Made by a program: the position numbers and the translations under genes | Part shown: positions 36,369 through 44,900 of the stretch, in pieces | Position numbering within the stretch: the first letter of the stretch is position 1 | How the letters are laid out: the number at the start of each line of letters is the position of its first letter | Assembly: GCF_002093665.1 (NCBI RefSeq) | Contig: NZ_MRWE01000006.1 | Location: forward strand, 1-64,000 | Source of the DNA: Rouxiella badensis | Lineage (GTDB): Bacteria > Pseudomonadota > Gammaproteobacteria > Enterobacterales > Enterobacteriaceae | Length of the DNA: 64,000 bases | Reading direction: 5' to 3' | The notes under the pieces: generated by a model | The model's database searches: none | The model's input: only the letters and a program-made list of their open reading frames with translations | What the model was told of the DNA's origin: nothing

Positions 36369-37250
36369 ATGATTAACGGCTACATTCCCGCAGCGCGCTT
36401 TCTCCCGTTTCTAAGCTGGACGGCCATCGCTGCCCTGCCTGACAAGGCCAACACCGTGATTGTGTTGCCGACCGGTGCCATCGAGCAGCACGGCCCGCAC
36501 CTGCCGTGTTCGGTTGACAGCGTCATCTCCTCTGGCGTGGCCGGTCACGCGCTGGCTCGCCTGCCGGCCGATATTCCGGCCTACGCTATTGCGCCTATCA
36601 CCTACGGCAAGTCCGACGAGCATCTTAACTTCCCCGGCACGCTCACGCTGACCGGCGACACGCTGCTGCAAACCATTCTCGAGGTTGCCGAGTCCCTGTA
36701 TCGCGCCGGTTTTCGCAAGCTGCTGATGATCAACGGGCACGGTGGACAACCGCAGGTGCTGCAAATGGCCTCGCGCGAGATGCGCCTGCGTCACGGCGAC
36801 ATGATTATGATCCCGCACGACGTGTTCCGCGTGCCTAACGTTGAGACCCGCTATTTGAGTGCCCAGGAGCAAAAAATGGCGATGCATGCCGGTCACAGCG
36901 AAACCGCCGTGATGCTGGCGCTGGCCCCCGAATGCGTACACATGGAACATGCCGTAGCCAATTATCCGCCGGAATTCCCCTGTCCGACGCTGTCGAACGG
37001 CCGCCCTGCCGCCGCCTGGGCCTCCTACGACTTTGGGCCGAGTGGCGTGATTGGCGACCCGACCCCGGCGACCGCCGAACAGGGCCATGCGATCCTCGAC
37101 TCCCTCGCCGCAAGCTGGGCGCAGGCCATTACCGAAATCCACCAGATGGAGTGGAAAACACGCAGCGAACCGACGTGGGGCAAACACCACTGGAATGGCT
37201 TCGTGCAGAGCAGTTTTACGCCTCCTTCGTCCTCCTTGGCCTCTGAATAA
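36369..37250 (+). CDS. Creatininase-family amidohydrolase
   Basis: A 293-residue creatininase-family metalloenzyme. Metal ligands are in place: Glu39 and His41 in GAIEQHGPHLP, Asp50 in CSVDS, His124 in NGHGGQ and His173, His176 and Glu178 in MHAGHSETA. The family opens cyclic amides (creatinine), deformylates pyrimidines or hydrolyses related amides. In this operon it would act after deamination to open the ring. It starts 15 bases after the Rid gene. Confidence 0.87.
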   Translation: MINGYIPAARFLPFLSWTAIAALPDKANTVIVLPTGAIEQHGPHLPCSVDSVISSGVAGHALARLPADIPAYAIAPITYGKSDEHLNFPGTLTLTGDTLLQTILEVAESLYRAGFRKLLMINGHGGQPQVLQMASREMRLRHGDMIMIPHDVFRVPNVETRYLSAQEQKMAMHAGHSETAVMLALAPECVHMEHAVANYPPEFPCPTLSNGRPAAAWASYDFGPSGVIGDPTPATAEQGHAILDSLAASWAQAITEIHQMEWKTRSEPTWGKHHWNGFVQSSFTPPSSSLASE

Positions 37251-37263
37251 AGGAATGTCCGCA

Positions 37264-38241
37264 ATGAAACCTTCACCGAGCTATACCCTGCTTGCCCTGC
37301 TGTTGGCCTCAGCGTCGCTTTCCGCGCAGGCAGAAGAGAAAATCACCTTCCTGACAAACTGGTATGCGCAGGCCGAACACGGCGGTTTTTACGAGGCGCA
37401 GGCCAAGGGGATTTACAAGAACGCCGGTCTCGATGTCACCCTTAAAATGGGCGGCCCGCAGGTTAACGTGATGCAACTGATGGCCGCCGGTCAGGCCGAC
37501 TGTACTCTGGGCGACAACGGTCAGGCGCTGGAAACTTGGCAGGCAGGCGTGCATGCGGTGACGGTTGCAACCGTGTTCCAACATTCGCCAACGGTGTTTA
37601 TCAGCCACGACAAGGTGAATAAGCCCGAAGAGCTGAAAGACAAGACCTTCCTGCTGGCGACTGAGGCCTACACCTCTTTCTGGCCGTGGGCCAAAAGCGA
37701 GCTGGGTCTCGCCAACGCCAAAATCCGTCCTTATACCTTCAGCGTGCAGCCGTTCCTGGCCGACAACAACCTGGTGCAGCAGGGCTACGTGACCTCGGAG
37801 CCTTTCTCGGTTGAAAAGGGCGGCAAGCCGTTCTATGTCTACCCGCTTAGCGACTGGGGTTATCCACCTTACGGCAACTCGATTATCTGCATGGCCGACA
37901 CCGTCAAGAAACGCCCGGCCGCGCTGGCTGCCTTCATCAAGGCGTCGATGCAGGGTTGGAAAGCCTACTTGCAGGACCCTACGGCGGGTAACGAACTGAT
38001 CCGTAAGGATAACCCACGCATGGGCGTCGACCAGATTGCCTTCGGGATTGCACAAATGAAGAAATACCAACTGGTTACCGGCGGTGATGCTCAGACCGGC
38101 GGCATCGGCATCATCACCGTGCCACGCCTGAAAGAGACCTGGGACATGCTGGTCAAAAACAAGCTGATCGACCCGAGCAAGGTGCCGTTTGACCAGACCT
38201 ACAGCCTCGACTTGATCAAAGACGCAAAGGTCATGCCATGA
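37264..38241 (+). CDS. ABC importer substrate-binding protein 2 (NMT1/THI5-like)
   Basis: A 325-residue periplasmic binding protein; signal peptide cleavage is expected after SAQA near residue 22. The mature start EKITFLTNWYAQAEHGGFY is the NMT1/THI5 signature. It is a paralogue of the protein at 31206-32189. The ATG at 37264 is the best start, 14 bases after the creatininase stop; the frame extends upstream inside that gene but without a signal peptide at its N-terminus. Its end overlaps the ATPase start by four bases (ATGA). It forms the importer with the next two genes. Confidence 0.9.
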   Translation: MKPSPSYTLLALLLASASLSAQAEEKITFLTNWYAQAEHGGFYEAQAKGIYKNAGLDVTLKMGGPQVNVMQLMAAGQADCTLGDNGQALETWQAGVHAVTVATVFQHSPTVFISHDKVNKPEELKDKTFLLATEAYTSFWPWAKSELGLANAKIRPYTFSVQPFLADNNLVQQGYVTSEPFSVEKGGKPFYVYPLSDWGYPPYGNSIICMADTVKKRPAALAAFIKASMQGWKAYLQDPTAGNELIRKDNPRMGVDQIAFGIAQMKKYQLVTGGDAQTGGIGIITVPRLKETWDMLVKNKLIDPSKVPFDQTYSLDLIKDAKVMP

Positions 38242-39068
38242 ATACCGCCCCCAATCTGACGGTGATAGGCGAAGAACGCCCCCACCACGCGCTCGGCACA
38301 CCGGCCATTGAGGTGCTGTCGGCGGAGAAAATATACAGCAACGGCACGCGCGCGCTGCTGCCGGTGAATCTGACCATTAATCAGGGTGAGTTTGTGACGC
38401 TGCTCGGGCCGTCCGGCTGTGGAAAAAGTACGCTGCTGAAAATGGTTGCCGGACTGGTTGAACCGAGCGACGGCAAGCTGATGCTGTGGCGCAAAGATAG
38501 CCGCGAGAAGGCGCAGGTGCCGCTCTCCTTTGTGTTTCAGGAGGCGACACTGATGCCGTGGAGCAACGTGCATAACAACGTGCGTCTGCCGCTGGACCTC
38601 GCCGGTGTGCCGCGCGCCGAAGCCAATACCCGGGTCAGCGAGGCGCTGGAGTTGGTCGGACTGGGTAAGTTCGCCAAGGTGTTGCCGCGCGAGCTTTCAG
38701 GCGGCATGCAGATGCGCGTGTCGATCGCCCGAGGGCTGGTGACGCGCCCGAAACTGCTGCTGATGGACGAACCCTTTGGCGCACTGGATGAAATCACCCG
38801 CAACAGGCTCGACAGCGACCTGCTGCGCCTGTGGCGCGAACAGGGCCTCACCGTGGTCTTTGTGACTCATTCAATCCACGAAGCGGTGTTCCTCTCGCAG
38901 CGGGTGATCATGATGGCAGCGAGGCCGGGCCGCGTGGTGGAAGACATCGCCATCAACGAACCTTTCCCACGCGACGAGGATTTTCGCGTCAGTCCCACCT
39001 TCGCACGCTACGCCAGACAGCTACAGGACAGTCTGCTGCAGGCCAGCCAATCGGGTATGGAGTCATAA
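38238..39068 (+). CDS. ABC importer ATP-binding protein
   Basis: A 276-residue ATPase of the nitrate/sulfonate/taurine (SsuB/TauB/ThiZ-like) class. Walker A GPSGCGKST is at residues 57-65, Q-loop V-F-Q-E-A, signature ELSGGMQMR, Walker B LLLMDEPFGALDE and H-loop VTHS. Together with the permease and binding protein it completes an importer. The 4-base overlap with the binding protein gene indicates coupled expression. Confidence 0.92.
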   Translation: MNTAPNLTVIGEERPHHALGTPAIEVLSAEKIYSNGTRALLPVNLTINQGEFVTLLGPSGCGKSTLLKMVAGLVEPSDGKLMLWRKDSREKAQVPLSFVFQEATLMPWSNVHNNVRLPLDLAGVPRAEANTRVSEALELVGLGKFAKVLPRELSGGMQMRVSIARGLVTRPKLLLMDEPFGALDEITRNRLDSDLLRLWREQGLTVVFVTHSIHEAVFLSQRVIMMAARPGRVVEDIAINEPFPRDEDFRVSPTFARYARQLQDSLLQASQSGMES

Positions 39069-39069
39069 G

Positions 39070-39885
39070 ATGAATACTGCCAAAACGTCACCGTGGATGA
39101 GTAATCCTACTTTTCGCAAAATTTTATATCCGACGCTGGTTGCCGTCGCCGTGATCCTGCTGTGGCAGGGCTGGGTCAGCTATTTCAAGATCCCACAGTT
39201 TCTGGTGCCCTCGCCGATGGTGATGCTCGAAAGCCTGTGGATCAATCTCGGTTCGCTGATGATGTCGCTGCTCTATACCCTGAAAATCACGGTGATCTCA
39301 TTCCTGCTGTCGATAGTTATCGGTGCACTGGTGGCCTTCGTGCTGGTGCAGAACCGCTTTGTAGAAACCGCGCTGTTTCCCTACATCGTGTTCTTACAGG
39401 TCACGCCGATTGTCGCTATCGCGCCGCTGATCATTATCTGGGTCAAGGACACGACGCTGTCGCTGGTGGTGTGCTCGACGCTGATGGCGGTGTTCCCAAT
39501 CATCTCCAACACCACGCAGGGGCTACGCAGCGTGTCGCCGGGACTGCTGAGCTATTTCCAACTGAGTCACGCTAGCCGTCTGCAAATTCTGCTGCGCCTG
39601 CGCATACCTTCGGCGCTGCCTTACTTCTTTGGTGCGCTGCGCATTTCCAGTGGTTTATCGCTGATTGGTGCCGTGGTGGCGGAATTTGTGGCCGGTACCG
39701 GTGGCAATAACACCGGGCTGGCGTATCAGATTTTACAGGCCGGATATCAGCTGGATATCCCGCTTATGTTCGCCGCACTGCTGTTGATTTCCCTGACCGG
39801 TATCGCGCTGTTTGGGGTGATGTCATGGATCTCCCGCCGTGCACTCCGCGCCTGGCATGAAAGTGAAGCGGTGCAGTCACATTGA
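39070..39885 (+). CDS. ABC importer permease
   Basis: A 271-residue BPD-type inner-membrane permease with about six membrane segments. The cytoplasmic EAA-like loop runs from T-T-Q-G-L-R-S-V to L-R-L-R-I-P-S-A-L-P-Y-F, followed by A-L-R-I-S-S-G-L-S-L, as in SsuC/TauC/ThiX. It begins one base after the ATPase stop codon. It acts with the two binding proteins of the island by inference; only the second is adjacent. Confidence 0.9.
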   Translation: MNTAKTSPWMSNPTFRKILYPTLVAVAVILLWQGWVSYFKIPQFLVPSPMVMLESLWINLGSLMMSLLYTLKITVISFLLSIVIGALVAFVLVQNRFVETALFPYIVFLQVTPIVAIAPLIIIWVKDTTLSLVVCSTLMAVFPIISNTTQGLRSVSPGLLSYFQLSHASRLQILLRLRIPSALPYFFGALRISSGLSLIGAVVAEFVAGTGGNNTGLAYQILQAGYQLDIPLMFAALLLISLTGIALFGVMSWISRRALRAWHESEAVQSH

Positions 39886-39922
39886 CCGTCGCGCAAAGGT
39901 TTTAATCGATTGAGGGAAGAAG

Positions 39923-41326
39923 ATGGAAAGTGAACAACGCAAACAGGCGGTAGCGCAGATACAGCAGGCGCTGCCCGACCTCGAGTGGACGTTGCAGGCC
40001 CCGAAGGTGAAACGCATGTCGCGTGACTTTCACTGGTTTAGCCCGGTACTGAAACGCCAGCTTGAAGACAAGCAGGCCGATGCGGTGGTACGCCCTCGCG
40101 ACGAAGAAGAGCTGCGCCTGCTGGTGGCAGCCTGCGTGCGGCATCAACTGCCGCTGATTATGCGCGGGGGAGCGACCGGCAACTACGGTCAGCTGGTGCC
40201 GCTCGAGGGCGGGATTCTGGTCGACATGACGGCGTTTAATCAGGTCTGTGAGTTCGGTAATGGCGCAGTACGTGCACAGGCCGGGATCAAGCTGGCAGAG
40301 ATTGAAACCCACACCCGTCCCCATGGATGGGAGCTGCGCTGTATGCCGTCCACCTATCGTCTTGCCAGCCTCGGCGGCCTGTACGGTGGGGGCTTTGGCG
40401 GTATAGGTTCCATCAACTACGGTCCGCTGGGTGCGACGGGCAATGTACTCAGCGTAAAAGTGATGACCGTTGAAGCCGAGCCGCGGGTGCTCAGCGTACC
40501 CGCACCTCAGGCCCTGCTTTTGCATCACGCTTATGGAAGCAATGGCATTGTGCTCGAGGTAGAGCTGGCTCTGGCACCGGTTCATCGTTGGATTGAACGT
40601 CTCGACGCCTTTGATGACTTCACCGACGCTCTCGATTACGCCGACGCGTTGGCCCGCTCGCCGGGCCTGGTTAAACGCCAGATTGCGCTATTTGCTGCCC
40701 CGATCCCCAGCTATTTCAGCCACCTGAACGGCAGCTATCGCGCGACACAGCACGCGGTCATCAGCGTCGTCGCCCAGGAGAGCGAAGGGTTGAGTCATGG
40801 CTTAGTCGCGCGCTTTAACGGCCATAACGCGGTCCGTCAGACGGCGGAGGAGGCGCGCGAGACAAATACCTCACTGCTGGAATATTGCTGGAACCACACC
40901 ACGCTCCATGCGCTGAAAGTCGACAGCTCATTAACCTATTTACAAACAGCTTTTAATTATTCTAATTATCGCCAACAAATAATTAACATGAATACCTTAT
41001 TTGGCGATGAAGTTATTTCGCACATTGAGTTTCTGCGCGATAACGAGGGAAATATCACCGCCAGCGGTTTGCAGTTAGTACGTTATTCCACCGAGGAGAG
41101 ACTGAATGAAATAATGCAAATCTTCCGCGAGCGTGACGTAAAAATAAACAACCCGCACGTTTTTCAAATTGAAGACGGTAAACAGGGAAACATCCGTCCG
41201 GAGGTGGTTTCCGTTAAAAAATCTCTGGATCCCAATGGGTTACTTAATCCCGGAAAGCTGCGCGGCTGGGAAATACGCGACCAGTTAATTATTGATGACA
41301 ACCCTCTCTTATTGACTGACCGATAA
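39923..41326 (+). CDS. FAD-binding oxidase (VAO/PCMH type)
   Basis: A 467-residue flavoprotein of the glycolate oxidase/D-lactate dehydrogenase type. The PCMH FAD domain has A-D-A-V-V-R-P-R-D-E-E-E-L, the loop M-R-G-G-A-T-G-N-Y-G and S-L-G-G-L-Y-G-G-G-F-G-G-I-G-S. The C-terminus D-P-N-G-L-L-N-P-G-K-L is the usual family end. It would oxidise an alpha-hydroxy acid or related intermediate. It follows the permease gene by 37 bases. Part of its second half (about 40.9-41.3 kb) is more AT-rich than the neighbouring genes. Confidence 0.84.
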   Translation: MESEQRKQAVAQIQQALPDLEWTLQAPKVKRMSRDFHWFSPVLKRQLEDKQADAVVRPRDEEELRLLVAACVRHQLPLIMRGGATGNYGQLVPLEGGILVDMTAFNQVCEFGNGAVRAQAGIKLAEIETHTRPHGWELRCMPSTYRLASLGGLYGGGFGGIGSINYGPLGATGNVLSVKVMTVEAEPRVLSVPAPQALLLHHAYGSNGIVLEVELALAPVHRWIERLDAFDDFTDALDYADALARSPGLVKRQIALFAAPIPSYFSHLNGSYRATQHAVISVVAQESEGLSHGLVARFNGHNAVRQTAEEARETNTSLLEYCWNHTTLHALKVDSSLTYLQTAFNYSNYRQQIINMNTLFGDEVISHIEFLRDNEGNITASGLQLVRYSTEERLNEIMQIFRERDVKINNPHVFQIEDGKQGNIRPEVVSVKKSLDPNGLLNPGKLRGWEIRDQLIIDDNPLLLTDR

Positions 41327-41454
41327 AAATAACTATTATGCCCCCGCCCCTTTATCGGTGCGGTGGCAACCGTTTGCGTGCAATCCGGGAAACAACAAAT
41401 ATTGGCAGCTTTTTGCTGCTCGCAAATGATACTAATTTTGACAGGATGAGATAC

Positions 41455-42735
41455 ATGACAATGAACAAATTCAGCTTCTCTTTGAAGCTGGGCGCGCTTT
41501 TGGTTTCACAGGCACTCTTTATGGGGCACGCACTGGCCGCCACAACACCCGCAATGTCAGACTGCGACGCCGGCGTCGCCGACTCACTGACCCAAATGTT
41601 CACCTGTGGTTCGGTACACGGTAGCCTGCGTATGCTCGACTACTCAACGCATAACGCCTATTTCTCGAAAGGTTACTCACAGGATACCTTCAGCTACGGC
41701 GGCAGCGTTAAATATACCACTGCGGAATACTACGGCCTGAGCCTCGGTGTAAGCGGCATCTTCCAGCGTGGTATCGACCACAATCAAGACCATCTGGTAA
41801 GCGAACTGGGTCCAAACGAGACCAACTTCGGCGAAGCCTACCTGAGCTGGCACTATCAAGATTTCCGCATTACCGCCGGTGACCAACGCCTCAACATTCC
41901 GTTCCTCGGTGATTACGACTGGCGTATTACCCCGATTCTGTACCGCGGTATCGACGCAAACTATGGCGACGCCGACAACTTCCTGCATGCCACCAAAGTG
42001 ACCCGCTTCAAGCCGTGGGGTGACGATCAGTTCCTGAACACCACCGAATACACCGATGCAGACGGCACCACCAACGGCATGTGGGCTATCGGTGGCGGTC
42101 GTGCGCTCAAGCTCGACGACAAGAAGCTGACTGGCCAACTGTGGTATGAAGACTACAACAACTACACCAAAATGGTGTACGCCGACAGCTACCTGTCTTG
42201 GTCGGATCTCCCTTCCCAACCCAAGATTGGCCTACAGTTTATTCGCGGCGTGAGCGACGGCAAGGCGTTAGCAGGTGAAGTGAACAGCACCAGCTACGGC
42301 GCACAGTTCGCGATGAACTTTACCCCGTCTCTGCGTTGGTCTCTGAACTACGACCACATCGCCGCCAGCGATAACGCCTACGGCGACGGTGCGCTGGTAA
42401 CGCCTTATGCGCACAACAGCTCTTCTGGCCCGTACTTCGCACAGCCGTTCTTCACCAGTACTCAGGACCTGGGCAGCGGCAACGCCTACTCTACCGACTT
42501 GAACTGGACGGCGACCGAGAGCATTTCTGTCGGTACCCGTTACTCGTTCATGGACCTGACCGCCAGCTCAGGCGCGTCAAGCAGCAACCAGTCCGAATAT
42601 CTGGTCTACGGCACTTACAGTTTTGGCGGCGTACTCAAGGGCCTCAGCGTGACCGATTTCGTGGGCGTGCAGACGACCTCGACCTCGGATGCAAACTTCT
42701 GGCAGAACCGTCTGGCGTTGGAATACGATTTTTAA
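41455..42735 (+). CDS. Outer-membrane porin of the catabolic island
   Basis: A 426-residue outer-membrane porin with a signal peptide (cleavage near residue 28, ALA) and ending in Phe. Aromatic beta-strands alternate with loops, e.g. G-S-L-R-M-L-D-Y-S, Y-G-L-S-L-G-V-S-G-I and L-N-W-T-A-T-E-S-I-S-V-G-T-R-Y-S. It resembles OprD-type specific porins, though less clearly than the protein at 26184-27455. I start at 41455 (AGGA eight bases before); the frame opens further upstream. It follows the oxidase and probably admits the substrate. A terminator follows. Confidence 0.8.
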   Translation: MTMNKFSFSLKLGALLVSQALFMGHALAATTPAMSDCDAGVADSLTQMFTCGSVHGSLRMLDYSTHNAYFSKGYSQDTFSYGGSVKYTTAEYYGLSLGVSGIFQRGIDHNQDHLVSELGPNETNFGEAYLSWHYQDFRITAGDQRLNIPFLGDYDWRITPILYRGIDANYGDADNFLHATKVTRFKPWGDDQFLNTTEYTDADGTTNGMWAIGGGRALKLDDKKLTGQLWYEDYNNYTKMVYADSYLSWSDLPSQPKIGLQFIRGVSDGKALAGEVNSTSYGAQFAMNFTPSLRWSLNYDHIAASDNAYGDGALVTPYAHNSSSGPYFAQPFFTSTQDLGSGNAYSTDLNWTATESISVGTRYSFMDLTASSGASSSNQSEYLVYGTYSFGGVLKGLSVTDFVGVQTTSTSDANFWQNRLALEYDF

Positions 42736-42746
42736 TTAGAATGAAT

Positions 42747-42780
42747 TTCCCGGGGAGGCTTCCCCGGGAATATTATTCTT
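42747..42780 (+). terminator. Terminator of the rightward catabolic arm
   Basis: Perfect 10-bp stem TTCCCGGGGA / TCCCCGGGAA with loop GGCT, followed by TATTATTCTT. It lies 12 bases after the porin stop codon. Confidence 0.85.
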
Positions 42781-42793
42781 AGAGGAGTCGCTA

Positions 42794-43228
42794 TTGCCCA
42801 TTCAAATCCGCCCGTATCAGGAAGCCGACCGCCCCTTCTTACGCACCCTGTATTTGGCATCGCGCAAAGAGGCTTTTTTCTGGTTGGACAGCAGCGACTG
42901 GAAGCTTGAGGATTTCGACCGCAAAGTCATTGGCGAAAAGGTGATTGTGGCCGAGCAAGACGGCAAAATACTGGGTTTCGCGTCGATTCATCTGCACGAA
43001 AACTTTCTGCATAACCTGTTTATCTCTCCTGACGCACAAGGTCAGGGCGTCGGCAGCCACCTTCTCGGCATCGTCGAGCAAAACTTCACTCGCACCGGCT
43101 CACTGAAATGCCTGGTCAAAAATGAGAAAGCCGTCACCTTCTATTTAAGCCGTGGTTGGGAAATTATCTCCACCGGCGACAGCGAGACGGGTGAATATTA
43201 CCTGTTTCATTTTCGGATCAAACGGTAG
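42794..43228 (+). CDS. GNAT-family N-acetyltransferase
   Basis: A 144-residue acetyl-CoA-dependent acyltransferase. The core has I-L-G-F-A-S-I-H, the acetyl-CoA loop S-P-D-A-Q-G-Q-G-V-G-S-H-L-L (the Q/R-x-x-G-x-G/A motif) and the C-terminal A-V-T-F-Y-L-S-R-G-W-E. The start is a TTG at 42794 with AGAGGAG six bases upstream; no ATG or GTG fits. Acceptor substrate unknown. It lies beyond the island's terminator and is probably separate. Confidence 0.83.
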   Translation: MPIQIRPYQEADRPFLRTLYLASRKEAFFWLDSSDWKLEDFDRKVIGEKVIVAEQDGKILGFASIHLHENFLHNLFISPDAQGQGVGSHLLGIVEQNFTRTGSLKCLVKNEKAVTFYLSRGWEIISTGDSETGEYYLFHFRIKR

Positions 43229-43305
43229 TCTGATTTAAAACAATTCAACGACAAGTAATCACTGCTATACCTAATTAGTCACATTCAGTTACTAACAGGT
43301 TAACA

Positions 43306-43977
43306 ATGAAAACATACAACAAGGTTATGCTGGCTTCCGTGCTGGGCGGACTGCTGGTGCTCAATGGATGCAGTTCTCAGGTGACGAAACCCGAGAAATA
43401 TTCCGGATTTTTAGGTGATTACTCGCAGTTAAAGCCGGTGACTACGCCCTCTGGCAAAACGGTGATGCGCTGGATAGATCCGTCGTTTAACAAATCTCAC
43501 TACACCTCCCTGTTCTACCAACCTCTGACTTACTTCCCAACGCCTAAACCCACCGATCAGATAAGCCAGGCCACGCTCAACGGCGTGCTCGACTATGCCA
43601 ATACCCGGCTGAAAACGGCGATGCAAAGACGGCTGCCTCTAACCAACACGCCGGTCCCCGGCTCGCTCATCTTCAAAGGGGCGATTACTGGCGTGAGCAC
43701 CTCGACGCAGGGAATACAGTTCTATGAGGTCATCCCGGTGGCGCTGGTTATCGCGGGTACACAAACCGCGACCGGGCATCGTACCAAAAATACCGAGCTG
43801 TTTTTCGAAGGCGAGCTTATCGATGCTGCCACCGGTAAAGCCGTCGTTAAAGTGGTACGCATGGGAGAAGGCAAATCGGTGCCGAACTCCTCTCAACAGG
43901 TCACGGTTAACGACCTGAAAAGCGTCATTGACAATATGGCGGTTGACGTGACGCAGTTTAACGAAGCTGCGCAGTAA
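43306..43977 (+). CDS. DUF3313 lipoprotein
   Basis: A 223-residue outer-membrane or periplasmic lipoprotein. The lipobox is L-V-L-N-G-C with Cys22; Ser at +2 favours the outer membrane. The mature start has Y-S-G-F-L-G-D-Y-S-Q-L, the usual opening of DUF3313 proteins. The C-terminal part is basic and polar. The function of the family is unknown. No operon partner. Confidence 0.82.
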   Translation: MKTYNKVMLASVLGGLLVLNGCSSQVTKPEKYSGFLGDYSQLKPVTTPSGKTVMRWIDPSFNKSHYTSLFYQPLTYFPTPKPTDQISQATLNGVLDYANTRLKTAMQRRLPLTNTPVPGSLIFKGAITGVSTSTQGIQFYEVIPVALVIAGTQTATGHRTKNTELFFEGELIDAATGKAVVKVVRMGEGKSVPNSSQQVTVNDLKSVIDNMAVDVTQFNEAAQ

Positions 43978-44072
43978 TCGTCTCTGAACTCCCGGCGGAC
44001 AACGCGGGCCACCGGGAGGCAGAAAAATATTGATCGAGCACTGACGCTCCCCCATGCAGTCAGGCGCAGACC

Positions 44073-44777
44073 TCAAAATAACGGGTCTAATCCCTTGGCC
44101 TGATAGGCGTTGGCGGCGCTGCTGGACTGTAAATGCTTGAGGAATTCTCGGCTCAATGCCGGATTTTTCGCCTCTTTAAACACCGCGGCGGAGAACGACG
44201 TGGGTTTCTGCACCGCGTCCGGCAGGCGGCCCACTATTTCGATGCCTTGTACCGCCAGCAACTCGCTTATCTGCTGAATCGCCAGGCTCGCCTCACCGGT
44301 CAGCAGTTTTTCCGCCGTAAACCCGCCGGGGAGAGTGGTGGCTTTGGCGTTGATCTCGGCGGCAATGCCCAGTTTCTCAATCAGTGATTTGAAGTAGATA
44401 CCGCTGGCACCGCCGAGTGAATAGGCCACCGAACGGGCCTCCAGCAGCGTGGCGATGAACGCCGCTTTGCTGGAGATATCAGGATGCGCTTCACCCGCTT
44501 TCACCGCGATGCCAATGTTGGACTCGACCAGCTCAACGCGGCTGTCGGCGTCGACGATACCGTCCGCAACCAGTTCATCCATTGCGCTGACCGTAACCAG
44601 TGCGACGTCGGAACGAAACCCGCTGCGGATGCTCTCCATAATCACCGACGTTGTATCCCACTTAACCTGCACTGCGTGACCCTGCTGCTCCCACGCGGGT
44701 AAAATTTCTGCATCGAAGGGCGAGCGCACCACGAATGCGCAAATAACCTCTACTGGCGTTGCTTGAGTCATTGTCAT
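44073..44777 (-). CDS. ModA-like substrate-binding protein without signal peptide
   Basis: A 234-residue type-2 periplasmic-binding fold protein. S-D-V-A-L-V-T, L-L-E-A-R-S-V-A-Y-S-L-G-G-A-S-G-I-Y and G-E-A-S-L-A-I-Q-Q-I-S-E-L look like molybdate-binding ModA. There is no signal peptide: it begins MTMTQATPVEVICAF, so it appears cytoplasmic. Such soluble ModA-like proteins are found near LysR and oxidoreductase genes and may be sensors or enzymes; no function is assigned. It is the gene after the LysR regulator at 44901-45803 on the same strand. Confidence 0.75.
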   Translation of the reverse strand: MTMTQATPVEVICAFVVRSPFDAEILPAWEQQGHAVQVKWDTTSVIMESIRSGFRSDVALVTVSAMDELVADGIVDADSRVELVESNIGIAVKAGEAHPDISSKAAFIATLLEARSVAYSLGGASGIYFKSLIEKLGIAAEINAKATTLPGGFTAEKLLTGEASLAIQQISELLAVQGIEIVGRLPDAVQKPTSFSAAVFKEAKNPALSREFLKHLQSSSAANAYQAKGLDPLF

Positions 44778-44900
44778 TTATCTCATTATTTATCAGGTCG
44801 TCGCGTTGGGCTTCCTGAAGGGGAGTGATAGGGATTGTGGATTTCATCCGCGCCTAAAATGCGAGGGTTCACGTCCGCTGCTTTCAAAATACCTGAACGG

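Noticed and set aside
37309-38301. 330-codon antisense frame opposite the second binding protein
   Set aside because: Shadow of a conserved gene; His/Arg-rich composition.
43989-44018. CTCCCGG / CCGGGAG inverted repeat after the DUF3313 gene
   Set aside because: 7-bp arms with a 16-base loop and no clear T-run; a terminator is possible but too weak to list.
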